Assembly: GCA_964500225.1 (NCBI GenBank)
Contig: CAZCOA010000009.1
Span: forward strand, 12,843 to 76,842
Source of the DNA: JAAYDY01 sp964500225
GTDB lineage: Bacteria; Planctomycetota; Phycisphaerae; FEN-1346; JAACEH01
DNA: 64,000 nucleotides
Reading direction: 5' to 3'
Made by a program: the position numbers and the translations under genes. Shown here piece by piece: positions 18,441-26,811 of this stretch (positions are counted from its first letter, which is position 1; each line of letters begins with the position of its first letter). The notes under the pieces are model-generated. The model was given only the letters and a program-made list of their open reading frames with translations. It was not told where the DNA came from and did no database searches.

Positions 18441-19631
18441 ATGCGCATCCTCATGATCTGGTCCGAGAATCTGAACAAGCCCGGGGGCGGGAAGACGCAT
18501 TTCGTCAACCTGGCCAGGGAGTTGGCTGTCCGCGGGCACACTGTTCGCATTGTGGCGCCGGGGTATCCGCCGAGAACCACTGAGGATCTGGGGGTGCCGG
18601 TGTCGTATGTGCCGACATTTCGCCGCAGCACGGCCGCGTTTGCCTTGTTTCACCTCCTGCTCGCGGCGGCGATGCCGTGGTTTCTGCTGCGGTACCGCCC
18701 GGCGGTGGTCTTTACGCGAGGACTCTTCCATTCGTTTCTGATCTTCCTTATCTGCCGGTTGTTCGGGTGCGCCTACGTCGCCGGCATCGACAGCATGGCT
18801 CACTATGAGCTGGAGATGCGCGGGCTGTCGCGAATAACGCTGGGCCTGGTGCGGCTGGCCGACCGGCTGAACCTTCGGTGGGCCTCGGCGTTCATCTGCG
18901 TAACCGAGGGGCTTCGCCAGGAAATGATCCGCCGGGGCAACCGGCCGGAGCGCGTCGTGGCGATTCACAACGGGGCGGAGGTCGGCGTCTTTGTGCCTGG
19001 CGACCAGGCCGCGGCGCGGCGCAAGCTCGGCCTTCCGGCCGAGGCGGTGCTGGTGGGCTTCGTCGGTACGCTGTCGGTGTATCAGGGATTGGATCTGCTG
19101 ATCGACGCGGCGGCGCAGTGCCCCGACGGGGAGCGGCCGGTTCGTTTTGTGATCGTCGGTAGCGGCGACCGCCATGGCGAGGTCGTTGAGCATATCGAGC
19201 GAAGCCGCCAACAGGAGCGGTTCCTTCTGCGTCCGGCGGTGTCGCACGAAGCGGTGCGCGAGTACTTGGACGCCCTGGACGTGGAGGTGATCTGCGTCCA
19301 TGACGAGCGGACATTGCGCTACGGGCTGTCGTCGCTGAAGTTCTGGGAGGCGCTGGCTGTGGGGTTGCCGATCCTCGTGCCCGATGCGAGCGGGCTGGGC
19401 GACGTGCTTGCGGAGTTGAAGTGGCCGGCGGTTTACCGCACGGGCGATGCAGCGGATCTGGCGGCTGTGTTGCAGCGTGTCATTGCCGATCTGCCGCGTT
19501 TGCGGACGCGTCGCCAGGAGCTTCACGATACGGCCTGTCGGCGGCATAGTTGGGCGGCGGTGGCCGAGGCCACGGAGATCGTTTTCGAGCGTCTGGCCGG
19601 CGGCCTGGCGGCGACGGAGGCCGGGGCATGA
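18441..19631 (+). CDS. GT4-type glycosyltransferase
   Basis: A 396-residue GT-B transferase. ATG 18441 has AAAGAGG upstream; the frame stays open into the preceding gene, but no homology is expected there. RILMIWSENLNKPGGGKTHFVNLARELAVRGH is the typical N-terminal glycine-rich acceptor-domain start. IHNGAEVGVF marks the linker, and LSSLKFWEALAVGLPIL the donor-binding C-terminal part. The last four bases overlap the next start (ATGA), so the two products are translationally coupled. Sugar specificity is unknown. Confidence 0.85.
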   Translation: MRILMIWSENLNKPGGGKTHFVNLARELAVRGHTVRIVAPGYPPRTTEDLGVPVSYVPTFRRSTAAFALFHLLLAAAMPWFLLRYRPAVVFTRGLFHSFLIFLICRLFGCAYVAGIDSMAHYELEMRGLSRITLGLVRLADRLNLRWASAFICVTEGLRQEMIRRGNRPERVVAIHNGAEVGVFVPGDQAAARRKLGLPAEAVLVGFVGTLSVYQGLDLLIDAAAQCPDGERPVRFVIVGSGDRHGEVVEHIERSRQQERFLLRPAVSHEAVREYLDALDVEVICVHDERTLRYGLSSLKFWEALAVGLPILVPDASGLGDVLAELKWPAVYRTGDAADLAAVLQRVIADLPRLRTRRQELHDTACRRHSWAAVAEATEIVFERLAGGLAATEAGA

Positions 19632-20875
19632 CGACGAAGGCGCAGAGCAATCCGCTTCGTATGCTTCAGGTGGCGAACCAGCCTGGGCCGTTCTACTGTT
19701 TCCTGCGGCCGCTGGTGTTCGAACTCATGCGCCGCGGCATCGAGGTGGACGTGGCGTGCAACTCGGGCGACGAGCGGTTCGAAAAGCTCCGAAGCGCCGG
19801 CATGAACGTGCTGCCGCTGACGGTTGGGGCGTGGACGTCGGCCGGAACGTGGCTCACGCTGCATCGCCAGTTGCGCGACCTCATGGCCCGCAAGGCCTAC
19901 ACTATCTGCGTGGTCCACACGCCGGCGATCAGTTGGATCACGCGGTGCATGGCTGCCGCGGCGGGCATTCCTGTAGTGGCCTATACGGCTCATGGGTTGC
20001 CGTTCTTCGAGCGGCAGGGGCCGCTCACGTACTGTACCCTGCTGGCGGTGGAGAAGTTCTGTGCGCGGTACACGGATTTGCTCTTGGTGGTGAACTCCGT
20101 GGACGCCGCGGCGGCGGCAGAGCACCGGTTGGTCAAGCCTGGCGGGTTGGTGCGCCACATTCCAGGTCCTGGCATCGATGTCGGCCGGTGGCAGCAGGCG
20201 CCGTCGCCGGAGAAGCTCGCGGCCCTTCGTCAGGAGTTATCGCTTGGCCGGGACACCCGCGTCGTGACCTACATGGGCCGGCTCATGGAGACCAAGGGGG
20301 TTCTGGATCTGGTCGAGATGCTCGCCCTGCTGCGTCAGAGTGGGCGCGACGTGGTGCTGGTGATAGGCGGCACGGGGCCGCTCCAGCAGGCGATGTCCGA
20401 CCTGGCGGCGCGCCGCGGCGTCGCCGACCGTCTGCGCCTGCTCGGTTGGCGCGACGACGGCGTGGCGTTGATGTGGCTGACTGACGTGTTGGTGTTGCCC
20501 AGCACGTATCGTGAGGGGCTGCCGACGGTGCTCATGGAAGCCGGGGCCGCGGGCAAGCCGGTGGCGGCCTACCGTAATCGCGGCAGCGACGATATCATTG
20601 TGGACGGCGAGACGGGCTACAGTGTGGCGGCGGGGGATGTGGAGGCGTTGGCTGCCGCGGTGGGGCGTCTGACGGATGATTCCGAGCTGGCCCGCCGCAT
20701 GGGCGAGGCCGGACGCCGTCGCATATCGAGCACCTTCGGATTTGCTCAGGGAGTTCGGGCCCAACTGGATGCCTATGCCGATGCCCTGGAGGCCAAGGGC
20801 ATCGACGCGTCGCAGCTTCGAGGCGAACTGGGCGACCCCGTCTTCTCGCTCGTCGAAGGGCAGGGGCAGCCATGA
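19628..20875 (+). CDS. GT4-type glycosyltransferase
   Basis: A 415-residue GT-B transferase that starts in the ATGA overlap with the previous gene. The N-terminal segment LMRRGIEVDVACNSGDERFEKL and the later YTAHGLPFF resemble the PglA/WbpL-associated group of GT4 enzymes that extend undecaprenyl-linked N-acetylated sugars. The donor domain carries VVTYMGRLMETKG and STYREGLPTVLMEAGAAGKPV, with both conserved glutamates. The similarity to PglA-type enzymes suggests an early step after the initiating phosphosugar transfer, but this is inference. Confidence 0.86.
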   Translation: MTTKAQSNPLRMLQVANQPGPFYCFLRPLVFELMRRGIEVDVACNSGDERFEKLRSAGMNVLPLTVGAWTSAGTWLTLHRQLRDLMARKAYTICVVHTPAISWITRCMAAAAGIPVVAYTAHGLPFFERQGPLTYCTLLAVEKFCARYTDLLLVVNSVDAAAAAEHRLVKPGGLVRHIPGPGIDVGRWQQAPSPEKLAALRQELSLGRDTRVVTYMGRLMETKGVLDLVEMLALLRQSGRDVVLVIGGTGPLQQAMSDLAARRGVADRLRLLGWRDDGVALMWLTDVLVLPSTYREGLPTVLMEAGAAGKPVAAYRNRGSDDIIVDGETGYSVAAGDVEALAAAVGRLTDDSELARRMGEAGRRRISSTFGFAQGVRAQLDAYADALEAKGIDASQLRGELGDPVFSLVEGQGQP

Positions 20876-21996
20876 AGATCGGCTACATCTTGCGAAGCCT
20901 TGAAGATTCCGGCGTAACGGTGTACTGTTTGCGTCTGGCTGAGGCCATGCGCCATCGAGGACACGAGGTGTTTCTGGTCAGCGACGGCGGCGTCTATGCC
21001 GACGAGGTGAGGCGGCGCGGTCTGCGTTACCACCATCTGCCGCTGTGCCGCGGACCGCTGCGGTCGTACGTGGCGGCGCGACGGTTGGCGGACATCGTGC
21101 GGACTGAGCGGCCCGACATATTGCATGGCAACTGGCGTCGTGCCCAGATGGCCTGTCACCTGGCCGAGAAGGCCACGGGCGTGCCCTATGTCACGACGCT
21201 GCACCTGGTAGGCATTCCCGACTCGTGGCTGTACCGTCGCCTGAGCCATTGGGGCCGTCTGACGATTGCCCCGTGCAGCGAAGCGGTCGCCTATCTTCAG
21301 ACGCATTTCGGCGTGCCTCGGGAACGGATTCGTCTGATCTTTCACGGGGTGGACTGTGAGCAATGGCCGGCGACCACGGCCGAGCGGCAGGTGGAGGCTC
21401 GTCGGCAGATCGGGTTGCCGTTGGAGGCGCCCGTGTTGGTCTGCGTAGCGCGGCTCGAGGCCGTGAAGCGGCACGATCTGCTGCTTCGCGCGCTGGCCGA
21501 GGCGCGGCGGTCCGAGGCCGGAGCCGGCCTGCGGTTGCTACTGGTGGGCGACGGCCAAGAGCGGGAGGCGCTAGGTCGCTTGGCCGGAGCATTGGGGCTG
21601 TCGGAGGCGGTCACGTTTCTTGGGTTCGCCGACCCGCATGGGGCCCTGGCGGCAGCCGATGCGTTCGTTCTGGCCAGTGACAAGGAATCGTTCGGCTTTG
21701 CGCCGGTGGAGGCAATGTTTACGGGCCGGGCGGTGATTCGCACTGACAGCGAAGGGGCTCGTGACCAGATCGTGCCCGGTGAAACGGGGCAGATTGTGCC
21801 GCGCGGCGATGCGGGCGCTCTGGCTGTTGCGATCCGCGATGTGGCGGCCCGGCGCGGCTTGTGGGCAGAAGCCGGAGTGCGTGCCAGGGCGGTTGCCGTT
21901 CAGCGATTTGGGATCGAGCGGATGGTTGAGCAAACGGAGCAATGCTATAAGGATGCTCTATCGGACGCCGGGGCGGCGTCGGTTCGGGGCTGCTGA
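20872..21996 (+). CDS. GT4-type glycosyltransferase
   Basis: A 374-residue GT-B transferase coupled by an ATGA overlap to the gene before it. The N-terminus MKIGYILRSLEDSGVTVYCLRLAEAMRHRGHEVFLV is partly recognisable as the acceptor domain. The linker FHGVDCEQWP and the donor motif EAMFTGRAVIRTDSEG are typical of the family. It is the third consecutive GT4 gene in one translational cascade, which suggests that the three enzymes add successive sugars of one repeat unit. The specificity of each is unknown. Confidence 0.87.
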   Translation: MKIGYILRSLEDSGVTVYCLRLAEAMRHRGHEVFLVSDGGVYADEVRRRGLRYHHLPLCRGPLRSYVAARRLADIVRTERPDILHGNWRRAQMACHLAEKATGVPYVTTLHLVGIPDSWLYRRLSHWGRLTIAPCSEAVAYLQTHFGVPRERIRLIFHGVDCEQWPATTAERQVEARRQIGLPLEAPVLVCVARLEAVKRHDLLLRALAEARRSEAGAGLRLLLVGDGQEREALGRLAGALGLSEAVTFLGFADPHGALAAADAFVLASDKESFGFAPVEAMFTGRAVIRTDSEGARDQIVPGETGQIVPRGDAGALAVAIRDVAARRGLWAEAGVRARAVAVQRFGIERMVEQTEQCYKDALSDAGAASVRGC

Positions 21997-22063
21997 GGCT
22001 GGGGGACGGTCGCAGGGACGCGTTGATCTTGGGAACGCTTGGTAGTGAACAGGTGTGTAGTCT

Positions 22064-23122
22064 GTGGACGATACTATGCCTATTCGAGTGTCCGCCATTG
22101 TCATTCTCTACAACGAGGAGAAGTACATCGGTCGGTGCCTGGAGTGTCTGGCGCGTCAGACCTATCCGCACGAGCACCTGGAGGTGCTGTTGTGCGACGG
22201 GGGCAGTACGGACCGTTCGCTGGACATTGCGCGTTCGTTCGAGTCTCGGCTGCCGAACCTGCGGATTTTGCACAATCGGGAGCGTCGGGCGCCGCAGGGA
22301 CTGAATCTGGGTATCCGCGAATCCACGGGTGACGCCGTGATCATCATGGGCAGCCATTGCGTGTACAGGGACGACTACGTCGCGCGCTGCGTCGAGGTGC
22401 TGGAGGCCACCGGGGCGGCCTGCGTGGGCGGCCGGATGCTGACCGAGTCGTCGGGCAAGGGGCTGCTGGCCGAGGCGATCCGCCTGTCGCAGGAGAGTTC
22501 CTTCGGGACAGGGGGTTCCCGCTGGCGCAGCGGCGGCGAGGCCGGCTACGTGGACACGGTGCCGTACGGTTGCTACCGTCGCGAGGTGTTTAACCGCGTG
22601 GGTCTCTTTGACAAGCGGCTGCCGCGCAACCAGGACAACGAGATGTCCAGCCGCATCATTGCCGCCGGATACAAGATCTACTTCGATCCGCGCATCGAGT
22701 CGACGTACTTCACGCGGGGCTCGCTTGGGGCGTGCCTTCGGATGCACTGGGTGAACGGGTATTACCATTGCATGACATGGCGGCTGAACCCGCGGAGCCT
22801 TCGCCCGCGGCACTTTATTCCGATGCTCTTCTTTCTCGGTCTGTTGGGCACGGCGGCCATGTGGCTGGTCTGCCGACCGTTGGCGTGGATCGGCACGGCG
22901 GTCTTGGCGGCATACCTTGTTCTGGACCTATACTTCTCCGTTCGTATCGCCATGGCGCACGGTGCGAGGTTCTTGGCGGTGATGCCCTGGTTGTTTCCGC
23001 TGACGCACTTGGTTTACGGTTGCGGCACTCTGGCGGGCTTGGTGGTTCATGGATTGAAGCGGGTGCCGGACAACCCCGAGGTCCGCGGGCGGCGTGATCC
23101 GACTGTATCGGAGATGCCATGA
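22064..23122 (+). CDS. GT2 glycosyltransferase with C-terminal membrane helices, ExoA-like
   Basis: A 352-residue inverting GT-A transferase. SAIVILYNEEKYIGRCL at the N-terminus, CDGGSTD (the donor-binding Asp pair) and NQDNEM are typical of GT2. Two or three hydrophobic helices at about 245-330 anchor it in the inner membrane. The general layout resembles ExoA, the succinoglycan glucosyltransferase. GTG 22064 has AGGTG at a suitable distance; an ATG at 22076 is the alternative. Its stop overlaps the start of the initiating transferase (ATGA), so membrane co-localisation of the two proteins is plausible. Confidence 0.86.
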   Translation: MDDTMPIRVSAIVILYNEEKYIGRCLECLARQTYPHEHLEVLLCDGGSTDRSLDIARSFESRLPNLRILHNRERRAPQGLNLGIRESTGDAVIIMGSHCVYRDDYVARCVEVLEATGAACVGGRMLTESSGKGLLAEAIRLSQESSFGTGGSRWRSGGEAGYVDTVPYGCYRREVFNRVGLFDKRLPRNQDNEMSSRIIAAGYKIYFDPRIESTYFTRGSLGACLRMHWVNGYYHCMTWRLNPRSLRPRHFIPMLFFLGLLGTAAMWLVCRPLAWIGTAVLAAYLVLDLYFSVRIAMAHGARFLAVMPWLFPLTHLVYGCGTLAGLVVHGLKRVPDNPEVRGRRDPTVSEMP

Positions 23123-23703
23123 CTGTCATCTCGCGAGGGATCAAGCGGATGTGCGACGTGATGTTTGCGGCGGTAGCGCTGGTTGTTCTGGCATTGCCGA
23201 TGCTTCTGATTGCGTGGCTCATCCGGCGGGGCAGCCCCGGCCCGGCGATCTTCCGGCAGGAGCGCGCCGGGCGGGACATGAAGCCCTTTGCACTCTACAA
23301 GTTCCGGACTATGCGGGCCGACGCGGACCCCTTCGGCGACAGCCCGACCGACGCCGCCGATCCGAGGCTCACGCCCATCGGCCGGTGGCTTCGCGAGACA
23401 AGCCTCGACGAGTTGCCCCAACTGTGGAACGTGCTGAAGGGCGACATGAGCCTGGTGGGCCCGAGGCCGCTCTACATGAAACAGGCGCGCGAATTTACCG
23501 AGCGGCAACGTCGTCGCCTGGAGGTCCGACCGGGGTTGACGGGGTTGGCGCAAGTGAGCGGCCGGGGCGATCTGCCGCACGAGGAAAAGCTTGAACTGGA
23601 CGTCCAATACGTGGAAAATGCGTCGTTGTGGCTCGACCTGAAGCTGCTGTGCAGGACCGTCGGCCACGTTTTCCGCCGCAGGCAAGTCTACCAGAAATGG
23701 TGA
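23119..23703 (+). CDS. PglC/WcaJ-type undecaprenyl-phosphate phosphosugar transferase
   Basis: A 194-residue monotopic phosphoglycosyl transferase, short like PglC and lacking the extra N-terminal helices of WcaJ. After a hydrophobic re-entrant helix (about 10-35) come YKFRTMRADADP, the Asp-Glu pair in SLDELPQLWNVLKGDMSLVGPRP and PGLTGLAQVSGR, the three hallmark motifs. The enzyme moves a phosphosugar from a UDP-sugar onto undecaprenyl phosphate and starts repeat-unit assembly. A second, unrelated initiating-type enzyme (WecA/MraY fold) is encoded at 25420, so the locus has two possible starting steps. Confidence 0.93.
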   Translation: MTVISRGIKRMCDVMFAAVALVVLALPMLLIAWLIRRGSPGPAIFRQERAGRDMKPFALYKFRTMRADADPFGDSPTDAADPRLTPIGRWLRETSLDELPQLWNVLKGDMSLVGPRPLYMKQAREFTERQRRRLEVRPGLTGLAQVSGRGDLPHEEKLELDVQYVENASLWLDLKLLCRTVGHVFRRRQVYQKW

Positions 23704-23743
23704 CGGTGCATTTCGAGGTTCGACTGAAGGAAACGTGTGTCCT

Positions 23744-24727
23744 GTGAGCAAGAGCGACTTTACGATTTTGTTCTCGTGCATCGGCCGCCGCGTGGCGCTG
23801 GTGAATGCATTTCGCGAGTCGATGGAGCGGCTGGGTCTGAAAGGCCGCATCCTCGGCAGTGATATGGCGCCGCACTCTTCGGCGTTCCAGGTCTGCGACG
23901 AGGCCCACGTGGTGCATAGCAGCACGCACAAGGACTATGTGAACCAACTCGTGGCCCTTTGCCGCGACAAGGGCGTGGACCTGCTGATTCCGCTGATTGA
24001 TCCCGAACTGCACATCCTGGCCGGCCTGAACGCCCGATTCCGGGAGGTCGGGACGACGCTGTGTCTGTCGTCGAAAGAGGTAATCCGCATCTGCCGCGAC
24101 AAAGTGCGGACGCACGATTTCCTGAAGAAGGCGGGCATCGACACGCCGGCCCTGCTGTCGTACGACGAGGTGCGCGACGAGGACTTGCCGCTGTTTATGA
24201 AGCCGCGCGACGGAAGCAGCGCCAAGGACATTCACCGGATCAGCACGCGTCGGCAACTGGAGTTCTACCGGCAGGAAGTGCCCAGCGCGATCATCCAGGA
24301 GTATTTGCCGGGAGAGGAGTTCACGCTCGACATCTTTTGCGATTTCACAGGGGAACCGCGGTGTGCCGTGCCGCGGCAGCGGCTGGAGGTGCGCGGCGGC
24401 GAAGTCGTCAAGAGCATGACCGTCAAGGATCCGCAGATTATCGAAGTGGGCATGGCAACGGCCCGAGCGCTGGGCGGCTGCATGGGGCCGATTACGCTTC
24501 AGTGTTTCCGGACGAATTCCGGCCGCATCAGCGTCATCGAGATCAACCCGCGACTGGGCGGCGGCGTGCCGTTGGCTATTGCGGCCGGGGCCGACATCCC
24601 TGGATGGATCATCCAATGCACCCTGGGACGCACGCCGCAGATCGATCCGATGGCCTTCGCGGACCAGTTGGTGATGTTGCGCTATGACGAGGCGTTCTTC
24701 GTGCCCAGGGATCGGCTGCCGACATGA
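23744..24727 (+). CDS. ATP-grasp ligase-like protein, substrate unknown
   Basis: A 327-residue ATP-grasp protein resembling the carbamoyl-phosphate-synthase-like group. A pre-ATP-grasp Rossmann domain (FSCIGRRVALVNAF; LIPLIDPELHIL) is followed by the ATP-binding part with SSKEVIRICRDKVRTHDFLKKAGI, FMKPRDGSSAKD, IIQEYLPGEEFTLD and the metal-binding VIEINPRLGGGVPLA. Such enzymes join a carboxylate to an amine through an acyl-phosphate. The substrate is not visible. GTG 23744 or 23735 could be the start. It overlaps the HAD gene by ATGA, so the two probably act on the same compound. Confidence 0.85.
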   Translation: MSKSDFTILFSCIGRRVALVNAFRESMERLGLKGRILGSDMAPHSSAFQVCDEAHVVHSSTHKDYVNQLVALCRDKGVDLLIPLIDPELHILAGLNARFREVGTTLCLSSKEVIRICRDKVRTHDFLKKAGIDTPALLSYDEVRDEDLPLFMKPRDGSSAKDIHRISTRRQLEFYRQEVPSAIIQEYLPGEEFTLDIFCDFTGEPRCAVPRQRLEVRGGEVVKSMTVKDPQIIEVGMATARALGGCMGPITLQCFRTNSGRISVIEINPRLGGGVPLAIAAGADIPGWIIQCTLGRTPQIDPMAFADQLVMLRYDEAFFVPRDRLPT

Positions 24728-25404
24728 TTGAAGCCGTGGCTTTCGATCTGGACGACACGCTCATCATGGAGCGCGACTACGTCCGCAGCGGGTTCGCCGC
24801 TGTGGCGGCCGAACTGGATCGCCTCGTCGGCCCCCGGTGCGACTGGTTCGCGTGCCTGTGGCGAGGATTCCAGGAGGGCGTCCGCGGCGACGCTTTCAAC
24901 CGCGTGCTCGCCGCGGCCGGCGTGACGGCCGAAGAGGCGTTGGTCGCGCGGCTCGTGCGCTGCTATCGGGAACACCGGCCGCGGATCGCACTGTGCGATG
25001 ATGTGTTGCCGGCCCTGCGGCGGCTGGGTCTGCCGCGAGAGAGGCTCGGCGTCATCACCGACGGTCCCCTGGCGACGCAACAGCGTAAGGCCGGGGCCGT
25101 GGGGCTGGAGCGCGTGGTGGGCTGCGTGATTTTTACGGACCGCTGGGGCGTGGCGTACTGGAAGCCGCACCCGCGGGCGTTCGAGGAGTTTGAGCGGTGG
25201 ACGGGTTGTTCGCCCGAGTCGTGCGCCTATGTGGCCGACAATCCGACGAAGGATTTTCGTTCGCCGCATGCGCGCGGGTGGACCGCCGTCCGGATCGTGC
25301 GGCCGGGCGGCCTTCACAGCGGCGAGGCGGCTGCCGCCGACGAGGTGGATCACACGATAGACACCCTGGCCGATCTGCCCGCAGTCCTGGGGCTGCAACG
25401 TTGA
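24724..25404 (+). CDS. HAD-superfamily hydrolase
   Basis: A 226-residue haloacid-dehalogenase-type phosphatase. Motif I FDLDDTL is near residue 7 with both catalytic aspartates. Motif II is in VITDGPL, and motif IV in AYVADNPTKDF. A helical cap lies between residues 15 and 90. It begins inside the stop of the ATP-grasp gene, so equimolar expression is expected. The likely role is dephosphorylation of a small sugar or ligase intermediate. The substrate cannot be named. Confidence 0.88.
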   Translation: MIEAVAFDLDDTLIMERDYVRSGFAAVAAELDRLVGPRCDWFACLWRGFQEGVRGDAFNRVLAAAGVTAEEALVARLVRCYREHRPRIALCDDVLPALRRLGLPRERLGVITDGPLATQQRKAGAVGLERVVGCVIFTDRWGVAYWKPHPRAFEEFERWTGCSPESCAYVADNPTKDFRSPHARGWTAVRIVRPGGLHSGEAAAADEVDHTIDTLADLPAVLGLQR

Positions 25405-25419
25405 GTGAGGACTCTGCCC

Positions 25420-26715
25420 ATGCTGGCTTCATTCCTGCCCGACACGAACGTCGATGACTGGACGCTGCTCCATGGCATCTGGGGGCCGCATATCTGGATT
25501 CTGACCGGGTCGATGGTTCTGTCACTTGTGCTGACGCCGGTCTTTCGCACCATCGCCCTGCGCTACAAAATCTACGACATGCCGGACGAGCGGCTGAAGA
25601 CCCATAAGCGGCCGATTCCGTACCTGGGCGGCATTGCGATCTTTTTGGCCTGGGCCATTCCGGTGTTTGTCGTTGCTCTGATCCAGACCCTTTGGCCGGG
25701 CAACGTGCCGGCCGAGACGGCCGAGGTGATCCGCCAGGTGGGCCGCGATGTGCCCGAACGCTGGATTCATAACCCGGAGTCGCTGTTCTGGGTCCTCGGC
25801 GGCGGGCTGCTGATGATGGTGCTTGGCGTTATCGACGATACGCGCAACCTGTCGCCGAAGGCCAAGATTATCGGCCAGGTGGCGGCTGCGGGGCTGCTCG
25901 TTGCCGGCGGCATGACGTTTCGCGCCCTGCCGACCCGCATGCCGGACGACATAGGCGGCTTTGTCCTGTTTCCGTCTGATGCCTGGTGGGTGCTGGCCCT
26001 GGGCATCGCGTTCCAGGTGGTTCTGGTTGTCGGCGCGTCGAACGCCACGAACCTGCTCGACGGCCTGGACGGCCTGTGCAGCGGCGTCACGGCCTTTATC
26101 AGCGCGGGGTTCCTGCTGCTGGCCACCAGCCTGATGGCCTGGGACCTCTACGGCCCGACCGGCACGTCCTACGTCAACAGCGAGCCAATCGTGCTGCTGA
26201 GCTTTGCATTGCTGGGAGCGGTCATCGGATTCCTCCCGTACAATTTCAACCCGGCCTCGATTTTCATGGGCGACGCCGGCAGCATGTTCCTGGGCTACAT
26301 GGCGGCGGTTTTTATGATTCTTTTTGCCGAGAAACCCGTCGGGTTCAAGTGGTTCCTCGGGGCCATGGTGATCTTCGGGCTGCCCATCTTTGACACGGGC
26401 TTGGCGCTGATCCGTCGCCTGGTCAACCACCGGCCCATTTTTGCCGGCGACCGCAGCCACTTCTACGATCAGCTCGTGGACCGTGGATGCAGCGTCAAAA
26501 CGAGCGTGCTGATCAACTACGGTCTGTCGGCCCTCTTCGGTCTGATCGGTGTCGGCATTATCTTTCTCGAACTGCGTTACGCTTTGCCGATTTATCTGGT
26601 GATCTTCGCCGGCATCGCCGTGGCCGCCTTCAAGCTGGGGCTGGTCCGCGTGGATCAGTCGTCCGCGGCGGTCCCGACCGACGGTGCAGCAAAGGATCGT
26701 GAGTCGGCGACCTGA
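25420..26715 (+). CDS. WecA/MraY/TagO-family undecaprenyl-phosphate sugar-phosphate transferase
   Basis: A 431-residue polytopic protein of about 10-11 membrane helices. IDDTRNLSPKAKI carries the catalytic Asp pair, ATNLLDGLDGLCSG the conserved Asn/Asp, and NFNPASIFMGDAGSMFLG the substrate-site motif of the polyprenyl phosphosugar transferase superfamily. A C-terminal HHL-type loop is replaced by AGDRSHFYDQL, as in WecA/TagO enzymes. It joins a sugar-1-phosphate, usually GlcNAc-1-P, to undecaprenyl phosphate. GTG 25405 is an alternative start. Being in a glycan locus, it is more likely WecA- than MraY-like in function. Confidence 0.92.
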   Translation: MLASFLPDTNVDDWTLLHGIWGPHIWILTGSMVLSLVLTPVFRTIALRYKIYDMPDERLKTHKRPIPYLGGIAIFLAWAIPVFVVALIQTLWPGNVPAETAEVIRQVGRDVPERWIHNPESLFWVLGGGLLMMVLGVIDDTRNLSPKAKIIGQVAAAGLLVAGGMTFRALPTRMPDDIGGFVLFPSDAWWVLALGIAFQVVLVVGASNATNLLDGLDGLCSGVTAFISAGFLLLATSLMAWDLYGPTGTSYVNSEPIVLLSFALLGAVIGFLPYNFNPASIFMGDAGSMFLGYMAAVFMILFAEKPVGFKWFLGAMVIFGLPIFDTGLALIRRLVNHRPIFAGDRSHFYDQLVDRGCSVKTSVLINYGLSALFGLIGVGIIFLELRYALPIYLVIFAGIAVAAFKLGLVRVDQSSAAVPTDGAAKDRESAT

Positions 26716-26811
26716 GAAGGCAAAGACCTCTTGGATTGCGACCGGCGGCGCCCACGGCAAGACGCGCGTGCCGGCGAAGTCGGTGGTGCTATGGAAAGGA
26801 GTCCGTGTCGC

